A DNA stretch of 16,278 nt from JAXMHB01 sp046346965 (GCA_046346965.1 JAXMHB010000032.1:1-16278); one strand, 5' to 3'. Positions 1-9,282 are shown, counted from the stretch's first letter. Notes: generated by a model from the sequence alone, not told the origin. A program made the numbers and translations.

Positions 1-855
1 GCCCTCGGCAACTGTTTCGAGGGCCCGGATCGCACCGCCAACGGCGGCCTGGCCTTCATCGAGTGGTATCTGCAGCGCGTGTGCACCGAGACCGGCCCCG
101 GCGGCGTGCGCCTGGTCGATTATCTGGACTTGCATTACTACCCGCAGGGCAATGGCATTGCCGGCCTCGACAACGACGTCGCCGCCGGCGAGCAGGCCGA
201 CGTGCAGGCGCGGCGCATGCGCTCGCTGCGCGAACTCTACGATCCCAGCTACGTCAGCGAATCGTGGATCGGGCAGACCGCCTATCCCAGTCCCAATCTG
301 CTGCGGCGTGCGCGCGCCGCCATCGACGCGCACTGCCCCGGCACCAAGCTGGCGCTGACCGAGTACAAATGGGGCCCCGACAACGGCAGCACCGGCGCCC
401 TCGCCCAGGCCGAGTTGCTGGCGATCTTCGGCCGCGAGGGCGTGGACTACGCGACGCGCTGGGTCGCGCCGGAGGTGGGCACGTTGGCTGAGCACGCCTA
501 CCGCCTCTACCTCGATTACGACGGTCAGAACTCGCGCGTGGTCGGTGATTCCATCGGTGCCAGCAGCAATGTCGACAGCATTGGCGCCTACGCCGTGGAC
601 CAGAGCGGCGGGCCCTTGTACGTGCTGCTGTTCAATCGCAGCCCCAGCGCGCGCGATGTCGATCTGGACCTGAGCGGCAGCGCGGCCAGCAGCTACAGCG
701 CCTACCGGCTGTCGGCGGCGGGCTACAACGCGCTGGCGGGCGGCGCGCTGAGTCCGGGCGTGGTCCGCCTCACTGCCCTTCCTGCGTACAGTGCGACGCT
801 GATGGTCATCTCGCGGACGCAAGGCGTCACGATTTTTGCCAACGGATTTGAGTAG
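1..855 (+). CDS. Glycoside hydrolase family 44 (endoglucanase/xyloglucanase type), C-terminal part, 5' truncated
   Basis: The frame is open from base 1 to TAG at 853-855, so this is the last 284 residues of a gene that begins outside the window. The text matches GH44 retaining beta-glycanases: a DRTA...FIEWYL segment (about residues 10-24), DYLDLHYYPQ (about 40-49), SYVSESWIG, and LTEYKWGPDNG. The Glu of TEYKWG (about residue 121) fits the family's catalytic nucleophile; the acid/base Glu should lie upstream of the window. AIFGREGVDYATRW follows, then the beta-sandwich typical of the GH44 C-terminus (about 160-270). GH44 enzymes hydrolyse beta-1,4-glucans and xyloglucan outside the cell. The protein ends in IFANGFE after a short TQGVT linker; I see no carbohydrate-binding module after the catalytic part. 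Family assignment is firm; the exact substrate is not. Confidence 0.9.
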   Translation, partial: ALGNCFEGPDRTANGGLAFIEWYLQRVCTETGPGGVRLVDYLDLHYYPQGNGIAGLDNDVAAGEQADVQARRMRSLRELYDPSYVSESWIGQTAYPSPNLLRRARAAIDAHCPGTKLALTEYKWGPDNGSTGALAQAELLAIFGREGVDYATRWVAPEVGTLAEHAYRLYLDYDGQNSRVVGDSIGASSNVDSIGAYAVDQSGGPLYVLLFNRSPSARDVDLDLSGSAASSYSAYRLSAAGYNALAGGALSPGVVRLTALPAYSATLMVISRTQGVTIFANGFE

Positions 856-875
856 GTCCGCGGTCGATCGGGCGA

Positions 876-898
876 TGGCCGGCGCTAACATCCGGCCA
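876..898 (+). promoter_or_regulatory. Stem-loop over the start codon of the following lipoprotein gene
   Basis: TGGCCGG (876-882) and CCGGCCA (892-898) are perfect 7-bp inverted arms around a 9-nt loop. The last paired base is the A of the ATG at 898. No Shine-Dalgarno sequence precedes that ATG. The loop contains TAACAT (886-891), a 4/6 match to a -10 box placed 6 nt before the ATG, so the same bases could instead be the -10 of a leaderless transcript. The dyad is visible; its role is inferred. Confidence 0.4.
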
Positions 899-1965
899 TG
901 CCTACCCGTACGCCGCTGATCCTCCTGCTCGCCGCCGCGCTCGGCGGCTGTACCACGCCCGCCACCCGACCGGAGACCACGGTCAGTCTTGCGGAGCGCT
1001 ACACCACGCGACCGACACCGGCCGACAACATCGATTCGGTGACCACCTGGGAATCACCCACAGAACAACGCTGGCTGATTGCTTCGGCCAAGGACGTGGA
1101 TCAACTCGTTGTGTTCGACGGCGACACCGGCGTCGAGCTGCGGCGTGTCGGCCGCTCCGGAACGGCGCTGGGCGAGCTCGATCGTCCCAACGGACTCACG
1201 GTCATCGATGATCTGCTGTTCGTGGTCGAGCGCGACAATCACCGCGTGCAACTGTTCCAGCTGCCGGACTTTCAACCGCTGCTGCTGTTCGGGGCCGATC
1301 AGCTGAAAGTGGCCTACGGTATCTGGGTGCGCCGGATCGGCGCAGGCTACGAAGCCTATGTCACCGACAGCTTCCAGCTGCCCGATGGCACGCCACCGGC
1401 ACTCGATCGGCTCGATCAACGCGTGGAACGCTTCAGCGTATCCAGGCGCGGGGCGCAATGGACTGCGGAAGCGCTGGGCCATTTTGGCGACACCAGCGCC
1501 GCGGGCGCGCTGCGCTGGGTGGAGTCGATCGTCGGCGATGTGCGCCACGGCCGGCTGATGATCGCCGAGGAGTACATGCCGGTCGGCAGCACCCTGCGCG
1601 TGTACGACTTCGATGGCCACTATCAGCAACAAAGCCTGGACCCGAAGTACTTCGTCGGACAGGCCGAGGGCATCGCGCTGTGGAGTTGCGGTGACGGCAG
1701 CGGCTACTGGCTGGCCACCGATCAGCGCGACGACGGCAATCGCTTCCAGATCTTCGACCGCGTCACACTGCAGCACCTCGGCAGTTTTGCCGGCATGCAT
1801 ACCAGCAATACCGATGGCATCCACATCCAGCAGCGCCCGAGCGCAGCCTTTCCGGCCGGCGTGTTTTACGCCGTCCACGACGATCAGGCGGTGTCGGCCT
1901 TCGATTGGCGCGAGGTGGCGCGAGCGACCGGCATTCGCGAAAGCTGCGCCGATGCGGCGCCCTGA
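898..1965 (+). CDS. Phytase-like beta-propeller lipoprotein
   Basis: This is a 355-residue exported protein. Residues 1-17 form a signal peptide ending in the lipobox LGGC, so Cys18 is the predicted lipidation site; Thr at the next position fits outer-membrane sorting. The rest resembles the phytase-like/3-phytase six-bladed propeller family: an N-terminal DNIDS..TW..P blade, DQLVVFDGDTG, LDRPNGL, VVERDNHRVQ.FQLPDF, and a C-terminal part with GIALW.CG.G.GYWLATDQ, NRFQIFDR.TL..LGSF, TDGI and FYAVHDDQAVSAFDW. Family members hydrolyse phytate or related phosphoesters in a calcium-dependent way, but many homologues are untested, so I call the fold and not the reaction. It lies 42 bp after the GH44 gene and may be read with it. 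Base 898 is the only good start because the signal peptide begins there. Confidence 0.75.
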   Translation: MPTRTPLILLLAAALGGCTTPATRPETTVSLAERYTTRPTPADNIDSVTTWESPTEQRWLIASAKDVDQLVVFDGDTGVELRRVGRSGTALGELDRPNGLTVIDDLLFVVERDNHRVQLFQLPDFQPLLLFGADQLKVAYGIWVRRIGAGYEAYVTDSFQLPDGTPPALDRLDQRVERFSVSRRGAQWTAEALGHFGDTSAAGALRWVESIVGDVRHGRLMIAEEYMPVGSTLRVYDFDGHYQQQSLDPKYFVGQAEGIALWSCGDGSGYWLATDQRDDGNRFQIFDRVTLQHLGSFAGMHTSNTDGIHIQQRPSAAFPAGVFYAVHDDQAVSAFDWREVARATGIRESCADAAP

Positions 1966-1985
1966 ACTCGCGTAAGGAAGCGAAA

Positions 1986-2180
1986 GCGGGGCGGGGGTTG
2001 GCGGGCGGGGAACCAGGACTTCAGCGCTTGCATGGCACCGTCGCCGGTACGGTTTACTGATCGAGTAAGCGCACCAACGGCCCTGGCACGCCTTCGGCGC
2101 GCTTACTCGTCCTGCAAACTGGCGACATCACAACGCAGGTACCGCATGGCTGGTCCCCCGCCCCCCAACCCTTGCCCCGC
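1986..2180. repeat. Nested intergenic inverted repeat with G-rich arms
   Basis: The 255-bp gap between two convergent genes holds no gene. The outer arms, 1986-2016 and 2150-2180, are inverted copies matching at 27 of 31 positions. Inside them, CGAGTAAGCGC (2062-2072) and GCGCTTACTCG (2099-2109) form a perfect 11-bp inverted pair. The left arm has four G-runs on the + strand (1988-1991, 1993-1997, 2003-2005, 2007-2010), a G-quadruplex pattern; the right arm has the equivalent on the - strand. No T-tract follows either stem, so it is not a standard intrinsic terminator, though its position would suit transcript ends from both sides. Confidence 0.7.
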
Positions 2181-2220
2181 ATTTTTGGCCCCACGCACCC
2201 AGGTTTGCGAAGAGAGTCAC

Positions 2221-2970
2221 TTACGTACCCAGCTCCTTCAGCATCGCCTTGGCGCGATCACTCCAGCCGCGCTGGGCCTTGCGGTAGTAGGCGGGCGCGA
2301 TACGCACTCGCTCCAGGCACTTCTCCAACCAGGCGCGCGCCTCGTTGCCGCGGCCCTCGGCGATCAGCAACTCCGCCAATCGGATTCGCGCCTCCTCGCC
2401 CGGGAAGGATTCTTCCAGTGCCTGATATTCCGCCAGCGCCTCGTTCGCGCGCCCCAGCGCCTGCAGACTGCGTGCGTACAAAAGATGGCCGTCGGGCGAG
2501 CGAAACTCAGGATTGGCGGCGATCAGATCCTCCAGCGTCTGCAGGCACTGCGCGGCTTTGCCTTGACCAAACTGCGCCTGCGCCAGTGCCAGCAGGATAT
2601 CGGGATCGCTGGCATGCATGCCCTTGAGACAGCCGCGGAAGATGGCCTCGGCTTCGCTTGCCTCGCCCAGCGCCAGAAACTCGGCGCCCAGGCTCAATCG
2701 ATTCTTGACGGTGTCAGCACGCGCCAATTCGTCGCGCAGTTTGCGCAAATCGCGGGTGGGATCGACGCGCTTGACCAGATCGCCCGCGGCCCGACGCGCG
2801 CGGGGATCGTTCTGCAGGTCCGGCAGGATCTGCGTCAGCGCATACACGGCCACGCCGAGGTAAGAGCCCAGCACGATGATCCAGGTCCACCAGTACGGCC
2901 GACCGCTGCGCACCATGTGGATCAGGCAGAAAAACTGCAGCAGGACCGACAAACCCAGCGCTGGAAACAT
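2221..2970 (-). CDS. Membrane-anchored TPR protein
   Basis: This 249-residue protein has two N-terminal hydrophobic helices (about 3-20 and 28-48) separated by a short Arg/Trp-containing turn. A charged linker follows (about 52-88). The rest, about 90-245, is alpha-helical with TPR-like periodicity: LGAEFLALGEASEAEAIF, DILLALAQAQFGQGK, GHLLYARSLQALGRANEALAEY and IRLAELLIAEGRGNEARAWL each look like one repeat of about 34 residues. TPR domains bind other proteins, so a scaffold or assembly role is the most that can be said. It follows the radical SAM gene on the same strand after 79 bp. No clear ribosome binding site precedes the ATG at 2968-2970; the start is supported because the first helix begins there. 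The specific function is unknown. Confidence 0.75.
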   Translation of the reverse strand: MFPALGLSVLLQFFCLIHMVRSGRPYWWTWIIVLGSYLGVAVYALTQILPDLQNDPRARRAAGDLVKRVDPTRDLRKLRDELARADTVKNRLSLGAEFLALGEASEAEAIFRGCLKGMHASDPDILLALAQAQFGQGKAAQCLQTLEDLIAANPEFRSPDGHLLYARSLQALGRANEALAEYQALEESFPGEEARIRLAELLIAEGRGNEARAWLEKCLERVRIAPAYYRKAQRGWSDRAKAMLKELGT

Positions 2971-3049
2971 GTGTGAGCGTTGTGTGCAGAGCAGCCGGCA
3001 GCATCACAAACGCGCCGGCACTGCGCAAGCAGCGGCCAGACGAAAGCGC

Positions 3050-4009
3050 TCAGGCGAGCGCGCCACCGCAACTGGAGCCCTGCCCCGCCGTGCATCCGTA
3101 GCAGTGGCCGGCGACGCGGATGTCGCGCCCTTCCAGTTGGGCGTCGAGCAGTTCCGACAGATGCACGCGCTCTGAACCCGGCCCCAGGGGCAGACCCAGC
3201 ATCTGATTGAAGTCGCAGTCATGCACATAGCCCTGCCAGTCCACGCTGATCAGGTCCTTGCACATCACCTGGTCCAGATTGGCCGGCTGATAGGCCTCGC
3301 GCAGCAACTGCATGTAATCGTCGAACTGCCCGCGGCTGATCAGCGTACTGCCGAAGCGCTGGATCGGCATATTGGTGATCACATAGAGCTGATTGAACAC
3401 CACGCCATAGCGCTCGCCCAGCATGCGCTTGTAGTCGGCTTCGAGTTTGCCCTGCGCTGGCGGCAAGGACGGACCTAGCGGGTTGTAAACCAGATTCAGC
3501 ACCAGTCCGCTGCCTTCCTGACCGTAGCCCAGCGCATTGAGCTGCTGAAACACCCGTATCGAGGACTGAAACACGCCGGACCCACGCTGCTTGTCGACGT
3601 TGTCTTCCAGATAACAGGGCATCGACGCGATCAATTCCAGCCGATGCGCGACGAAGAAGGCCGGCAGATCCTCATAGCCGGGTTCCTCGACGATGGTCGG
3701 ATTCAGGCGATCCATCACGTGCACGCCGCGCTGCCGCGCCGCCATGACCAGCCGCTTGAAATGCGGGTTCATTTCCGGCGAGCCGCCGGTCAAGTCCAGC
3801 ATGCGGATGCCCTGACGGTCGATGAACTCGATCAACAGATCGATGGTGTCGCCGTCCATCAACTCCTTGCGCGTCGGCCCCGCATTCACATGGCAGTGCA
3901 GACAGGCGATGTTGCACAAGTACCCCAAATTGACCTGCAGCGTGCTCAGGCGACGACGCTGGATCGCCGGGAAGGGCATCGCGGCTAGCTGTGGCAGGGT
4001 CGGTCGCAT
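3050..4009 (-). CDS. arsS: Radical SAM protein of the ArsS (arsenosugar biosynthesis/selenodomain) family
   Basis: This is a 319-residue protein. C32, C36 and C39 in CNIACLHC form the radical SAM CxxxCxxC motif that holds the SAM-binding [4Fe-4S] cluster, and HVNAGPTRKE follows as in the ArsS family. LDLTGGSPEMNP (about 75-86) is the SAM-contacting region. The C-terminal part carries more cysteines (C250, C265, C303, C306, C314) in MCKDL, HDCDFNQMLGLPL and HCYGCTAG.GSSCGGA, as expected for an auxiliary Fe-S domain. Some family members use selenocysteine; every position here is an ordinary Cys codon, and C314 is TGC. ArsS adds a 5'-deoxyadenosyl group to methylated arsenic in cyanobacteria, but no arsM or other arsenic gene is in view, so the substrate here is open. 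It lies 91 bp after lptE. No strong ribosome binding site precedes the ATG. Confidence 0.85.
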   Translation of the reverse strand: MRPTLPQLAAMPFPAIQRRRLSTLQVNLGYLCNIACLHCHVNAGPTRKELMDGDTIDLLIEFIDRQGIRMLDLTGGSPEMNPHFKRLVMAARQRGVHVMDRLNPTIVEEPGYEDLPAFFVAHRLELIASMPCYLEDNVDKQRGSGVFQSSIRVFQQLNALGYGQEGSGLVLNLVYNPLGPSLPPAQGKLEADYKRMLGERYGVVFNQLYVITNMPIQRFGSTLISRGQFDDYMQLLREAYQPANLDQVMCKDLISVDWQGYVHDCDFNQMLGLPLGPGSERVHLSELLDAQLEGRDIRVAGHCYGCTAGQGSSCGGALA

Positions 4010-4100
4010 GAGGGAGCGGGCACCGCGGCTGAAAGGACGAGCGGACAGACCGGGCGCAACGGCGCTTGCTGACAGCGGCGCCGCGCCCGCAGTGGCTGCG

Positions 4101-4643
4101 TTACTTGGTCGCGCTCTCGCGCGATTCGGAGGCGCGATTCGGATCCTGAATGCGCTGCAGACGTTCCAGGATCATGCGCACCGCTTCGCGGCGCAGTTCG
4201 CTGCGAATCAGATCCTCTTCCTGGGCCGCACCCAGCGCCTGCTGCTCGTCGAAGCTGTAGACGCGGCTCAGGTTGATCGGCGTGTCGCGCAGCAGCGGCT
4301 GTCCATCGGCACCATCCACCGCGTACACCACCCGGTAGTGCAATTCGTACTCGCCGACCTTGGCGCGGTCATCCAGGCTGATCACATTGCGCTCGGCGGT
4401 CTCCTCCTGAATCTTCAGCACGCTGACGCCGGTGGTGTTCAGCGGCTTCAGCGTGGCGCCGGCGCCCTTCAGCTCGCGCTCCAGATCCATCACCAGCAAG
4501 CTGTCCAGATTGACCGCCTCGATGACGACGGCATTCAGCACCTGGGGCAAGGGCTGCGCCTGCCGCAGCGTGTAGCCGCAGGCCGCAAGCGCCAGCGTGG
4601 TCGCCAGCGCAAGCGCCAGCGTGCGAATTCGAATGGCGGTCAT
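4101..4643 (-). CDS. lptE: LPS-assembly lipoprotein LptE
   Basis: This 180-residue lipoprotein has a signal peptide ending in LALAAC, so Cys22 is the lipidation site. GYTLRQAQPLP follows, like the CG(F/Y)xLR start of mature LptE. The body has the expected alpha/beta pattern, including VLNAVVIEAVN, ELHYRVVYAVDG and LSRVYSFDEQQALGAAQEE, with a helical, charged tail. LptE sits in the outer membrane as the plug of the LptD barrel, which places lipopolysaccharide in the outer leaflet. The start ATG lies 15 nt after the leuS stop, with GGAG about 9 nt upstream, so leuS and lptE form one operon as in E. coli. The usual next gene, holA, is not here; an ArsS-family gene follows instead. Confidence 0.9.
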   Translation of the reverse strand: MTAIRIRTLALALATTLALAACGYTLRQAQPLPQVLNAVVIEAVNLDSLLVMDLERELKGAGATLKPLNTTGVSVLKIQEETAERNVISLDDRAKVGEYELHYRVVYAVDGADGQPLLRDTPINLSRVYSFDEQQALGAAQEEDLIRSELRREAVRMILERLQRIQDPNRASESRESATK

Positions 4644-4658
4644 GGGGCAGGCTCCAGA

Positions 4659-7322
4659 TCAGTCCGAGACGACGATATTGACGAGTTTATCCGGCACGAC
4701 GATGAACTTGCGCACAGTCTTGCCGTCGGTGAAGCGCGCCACGTCGGCATGGGCAAAGGCCAGCGGGCGCAACTCGGCCTCGCCGCTGCCCGGCGCTACT
4801 TCCAGCTTGCCGCGCAGCTTGCCGTTAACCTGCACGACGACGGTGATCAGATCGCGCACCAGTGCGGCCGGATCGGCCTTCGGGAAGCCGCGGTCTTCCA
4901 GCAAGGCTTCCGGATGGCCGAGCGCCTGCCACAGCGCGTGGCAGGTGTGCGGCGTGATCGGATTCAGCATCAGCACGATCGCTTCCCAGGCTTCCTGCAG
5001 CACGGCGCGCGAGGCCGGGCCGGTGGGCTCGAACTTGCCGATCGCATTGGACAGTTCCATGACCTTGGCGATCGCCGTGTTAAAGGTGTAGCGCGTGCCG
5101 ATATCGCGATTCACGCCTTCGATGGTCTGGTGCAACTTGGTCCGCAGCGCCTTGTCGGCCGCGGTCAGCGCGGCGACGTCCAGCGCCGGCGCGGGACCCG
5201 CCGCCACATGCTCGGCCACCATGCGCCAGATGCGCTTCAAGAAGCGCGCCATGCCTTCGACGCCGGCCTGGCTCCACTCCAGTTGCTGGTCCGGCGGCGC
5301 CGCGAACATCGAGAACAGGCGCACGGTGTCGGCGCCGTATTCGTCGATCAGCGCCTGCGGGTCGACACCGTTGTTCTTGCTCTTGCTCATCTTTTCGGTG
5401 GCGCCGATGGTGACCGGCAAGCCGTCGGCCTTCAGCGTCGCCCCGGTGATGCGACCGTGCGCGTCGCGCAGCACATCGACCTCGGCCGGGTTGTACCAGG
5501 TCTTCTTGCCCTCGTCCTCGCGGTAGAAGGTCTCGGCCACCACCATGCCCTGACACAACAGGTTGATCGCCGGCTCGTCACTGCTGACGTAGCCGCAGTC
5601 GCGCATCACCTTGTGCCAGAAGCGGAAATACAGCAGATGCATCACCGCGTGCTCGATACCGCCGATGTAGAGATCGATCGGCAGCCAGTAATTGGCGCGC
5701 TGATCGAGCATGGTCGGCGCGTTCGGGCTGGTGTAGCGGGCGTAATACCAGGAGGACTCGACAAAGGTGTCGAAGGTATCGGTCTCGCGCCGAGCCGGCG
5801 CGCCGGTGGTCGGATCGGTGGTTTCAAAGAATGCCGGCATCTTCTTGATCGGCGAAGCCACGCCCTCGAAGCGCACGTCCTCGGGCAGTACCACCGGCAG
5901 CAACTCGGGCGGCACCGGCACGGCCTCGCCGTTGTCGCGATAGATCATCGGGATCGGGCAACCCCAGTAACGCTGACGCGACACGCCCCAGTCGCGCAAA
6001 CGGAAGTTGACCTTGCGCTTGCCCTTGCCCTCGGCTTCCAGCTTGGCCGCCAGCGCCTCGAAGGCGCCCTTGTAGTCGAGGCCGTCCAGCAAGGGCCCGG
6101 AATTCACGCAGACGCCCTTCTCGGTGTAGGCGCCGGTGGACAGATCGATGGATCGGGACCCGGGACCCGGGACCCGGGACCCGTCAGCAGCAGCGAACTC
6201 GACCGACGAGGCCGCAGCCGCGTTTTCGCGAGTCCCGACTGGCTCGATCACCTGCCGGATCGGCAGCCCGTACTTGGTCGCAAACTCCCAGTCGCGCTGG
6301 TCGTGACCCGGCACTGCCATGACGGCGCCGGTGCCGTAGCCCATCAGCACGAAATTGGCGGCATACACCGGCACGCGCTCGCCGCTGATCGGATGGATGG
6401 CGTGGACGCCGAGCGGCACGCCCTTCTTTTCCATGGTTTCGACTGCCGCTTCGGCGACTGCGGCGTGCCGGCATTCTTCGATGAAGGCGGCCAATTCCGG
6501 GTTCTGCTCGGCGGCCTGGCGCGCCAGCGGGTGCTCGGCGGCCACCGAGACGAAAGTGACGCCCATCAGCGTGTCCGGGCGCGTGGTGTAGACCACCAGG
6601 TCGTCGCCGCCCTCGACCGCGAAATGGATCTCCAGGCCTTCCGAGCGGCCGATCCAGTTGCGCTGCATGGTCTTGACCGAGTCCGGCCAGCCATTCAGCT
6701 CGTCCAGCTTGCCCAGCAACTCTTCGGCGTAATCGGTGATGCGGAAAAACCATTGCGGAATCTCGCGGCGCTCGACCACCGCGCCGGAGCGCCAGCCGCG
6801 GCCATCGACCACCTGCTCGTTGGCCAGCACCGTCTGATCGACCGGATCCCAGTTGACCACCGAGTTCTTGCGATAGACCAGACCCTTGGCGAACAACTCG
6901 GTGAAGAAGCGCTGCTCGTGCTGGTAGTAGGCCGGCGTGCAGGTGGTGACCTCGCGCGACCAGTCGTAGGCAAAGCCGAGCGCCTTCAGCTGGCGCTTCA
7001 TGTTGGCGATATTGGCGTAGGTCCAGTCCGCCGGCGGCACATTGCGCGAGATCGCGGCGTTCTCCGCCGGCAGGCCGAAGGCATCCCAGCCCATCGGCTG
7101 CAGCACGTTCTTGCCGAGCATGCGCTGGTAGCGGCTGACCACATCGCCGATGGTGTAGTTGCGCACATGCCCCATGTGCAGCGCCCCGGAGGGATACGGC
7201 AGCATGCACAAACAGTAGAACTTCTCGCGGTTCGGGTCCTCGCTGACCTCAAATGCGCGCGTGCGCTCCCAGAATTGCTGCGCGGACGACTCCACGCTGC
7301 GCGGCTCGAATGTGCTGTGCAT
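4659..7322 (-). CDS. leuS: Leucyl-tRNA synthetase
   Basis: This is an 887-residue class Ia aminoacyl-tRNA synthetase that charges tRNA-Leu with leucine using ATP. The HIGH-type motif is HMGH at 49-52 inside PYPSGALHMGHVRNY, and KMSKS is at 644-648. Between them lies the CP1 editing domain with TTRPDTLMGVTFV and GTGAVMAVPGHDQRDWEF. The C-terminal anticodon-binding and tail domains end in KFIVVPDKLVNIVV. The start matches the family (the first 25 residues lead into FEVSEDPNREKFYCL). Compared with the E. coli protein as I recall it, there are about 25 extra residues between KYGLPIRQVI and TEKG. That insert contains a perfect heptanucleotide repeat at 6154-6183, coding for roughly residues 380-390. 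No T-box or other leader is evident in the 96 bp upstream. Confidence 0.97.
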   Translation of the reverse strand: MHSTFEPRSVESSAQQFWERTRAFEVSEDPNREKFYCLCMLPYPSGALHMGHVRNYTIGDVVSRYQRMLGKNVLQPMGWDAFGLPAENAAISRNVPPADWTYANIANMKRQLKALGFAYDWSREVTTCTPAYYQHEQRFFTELFAKGLVYRKNSVVNWDPVDQTVLANEQVVDGRGWRSGAVVERREIPQWFFRITDYAEELLGKLDELNGWPDSVKTMQRNWIGRSEGLEIHFAVEGGDDLVVYTTRPDTLMGVTFVSVAAEHPLARQAAEQNPELAAFIEECRHAAVAEAAVETMEKKGVPLGVHAIHPISGERVPVYAANFVLMGYGTGAVMAVPGHDQRDWEFATKYGLPIRQVIEPVGTRENAAAASSVEFAAADGSRVPGPGSRSIDLSTGAYTEKGVCVNSGPLLDGLDYKGAFEALAAKLEAEGKGKRKVNFRLRDWGVSRQRYWGCPIPMIYRDNGEAVPVPPELLPVVLPEDVRFEGVASPIKKMPAFFETTDPTTGAPARRETDTFDTFVESSWYYARYTSPNAPTMLDQRANYWLPIDLYIGGIEHAVMHLLYFRFWHKVMRDCGYVSSDEPAINLLCQGMVVAETFYREDEGKKTWYNPAEVDVLRDAHGRITGATLKADGLPVTIGATEKMSKSKNNGVDPQALIDEYGADTVRLFSMFAAPPDQQLEWSQAGVEGMARFLKRIWRMVAEHVAAGPAPALDVAALTAADKALRTKLHQTIEGVNRDIGTRYTFNTAIAKVMELSNAIGKFEPTGPASRAVLQEAWEAIVLMLNPITPHTCHALWQALGHPEALLEDRGFPKADPAALVRDLITVVVQVNGKLRGKLEVAPGSGEAELRPLAFAHADVARFTDGKTVRKFIVVPDKLVNIVVSD
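6154..6183. repeat. Heptanucleotide tandem repeat (GGGACCC)4 inside leuS
   Basis: Four perfect GGGACCC units occupy 6155-6182, with one more matching base at each end. On the coding (-) strand they read as SRVPGPGSRS. Because 7 is not a multiple of 3, adding or losing one or two units would shift the leuS frame, while three units (21 bp, 7 residues) would keep it. Confidence 0.95.
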
Positions 7323-7418
7323 GACGCTGCTGCCGAAAAGATCGAACCGCCAAGGCTACCGCAGGCACTGCCAGCGCGCGAGCAGGCGCCCGGGCGAGCG
7401 CCGCTTCCTGCCCGAGGC

Positions 7419-7946
7419 TCAGGCCGGGTCGAGCAGCTTCTCGTAGACCTGGAACCAGAGGTCATCGCGCTTGGGCAGGCCGAAGCGCTCGTCACCGTAA
7501 GGGAACTCCTTGCGCTCCCCGGTGGCGCGGTAGCCGCGGCGCTCGTACCAGGCGATCAGCTCGCTGCGCGTCCAGATCACCGTCATGCGCACCGCGCGCA
7601 GGCGCCAGGCCTGGGCGAGACGCTCGCACTCGCGCAGGATGGCATCGCCAACGCCGCCACCCTGCAGACCGGGACGCACCGCGAACATGCCAAAGTAGGC
7701 GGCGTCGCCCTGCTTTTCCAGGTGCGCACAGCCGACCAGATCGTCCTCGCGCTCGGCCAGCACCACCATCGAGCCATCGCGATCGAGCAGCGCGCGCACG
7801 CCATCGACATCGATGCGCTGACCGTCCAGCAGATCGGCCTCGGTGGTCCATCCCTTGCGGCTTTCATCGCCGCGGTAGGCCGATTCGACCAGGGTGACGA
7901 TGGCGGCAACATCGGCTTGCTCGGCCGGACGGAAATGCAGATGCAT
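7419..7946 (-). CDS. GNAT family N-acetyltransferase
   Basis: This 175-residue protein fits a single GNAT domain. LHFRPAEQADVAAIVTLV is the usual first strand and helix. VVLAEREDDLVGCAHLEKQ forms the central strands. The acetyl-CoA pyrophosphate loop (motif A) is at about 90-100, VRPGLQGGGVG, matching Q/RxxGxG. The ending IAWYERRGYRATGERKEF is motif B. The substrate cannot be read from the sequence. It lies 44 bp after ispG and 96 bp before leuS on the same strand. A longer frame continues upstream into ispG, but the ATG at 7944-7946 begins exactly where the GNAT fold does, so I use it although no strong ribosome binding site is visible. Confidence 0.88.
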   Translation of the reverse strand: MHLHFRPAEQADVAAIVTLVESAYRGDESRKGWTTEADLLDGQRIDVDGVRALLDRDGSMVVLAEREDDLVGCAHLEKQGDAAYFGMFAVRPGLQGGGVGDAILRECERLAQAWRLRAVRMTVIWTRSELIAWYERRGYRATGERKEFPYGDERFGLPKRDDLWFQVYEKLLDPA

Positions 7947-7990
7947 GGGCGTAGACGATGGACCAGGAACTCGCAGTATAGGCAGGGAGA

Positions 7991-9229
<1,239 letters not shown>

Positions 9230-9282
9230 ACCCGCGCATCTTGCTGATCTGGGGCGGCGATTCTGGCACTGAACGCGCCGCT

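Noticed and set aside
3050..3110. A selenocysteine codon in the ArsS-family C-terminus
   Set aside because: The Cys in SSCGG is TGC, and the only in-frame TGA is the final stop after ALA.
4060..4083. A 6-bp GC stem (CGGCGC/GCGCCG) after lptE as a terminator
   Set aside because: The stem is short, the loop is 12 nt and no T-run follows; in such GC-rich DNA it is expected by chance.
7323..7418. A T-box or attenuator upstream of leuS
   Set aside because: No T-box core sequence, leader peptide with Leu codons or terminator with a T-run is visible; only a short palindrome (CGCCCGGGCG).
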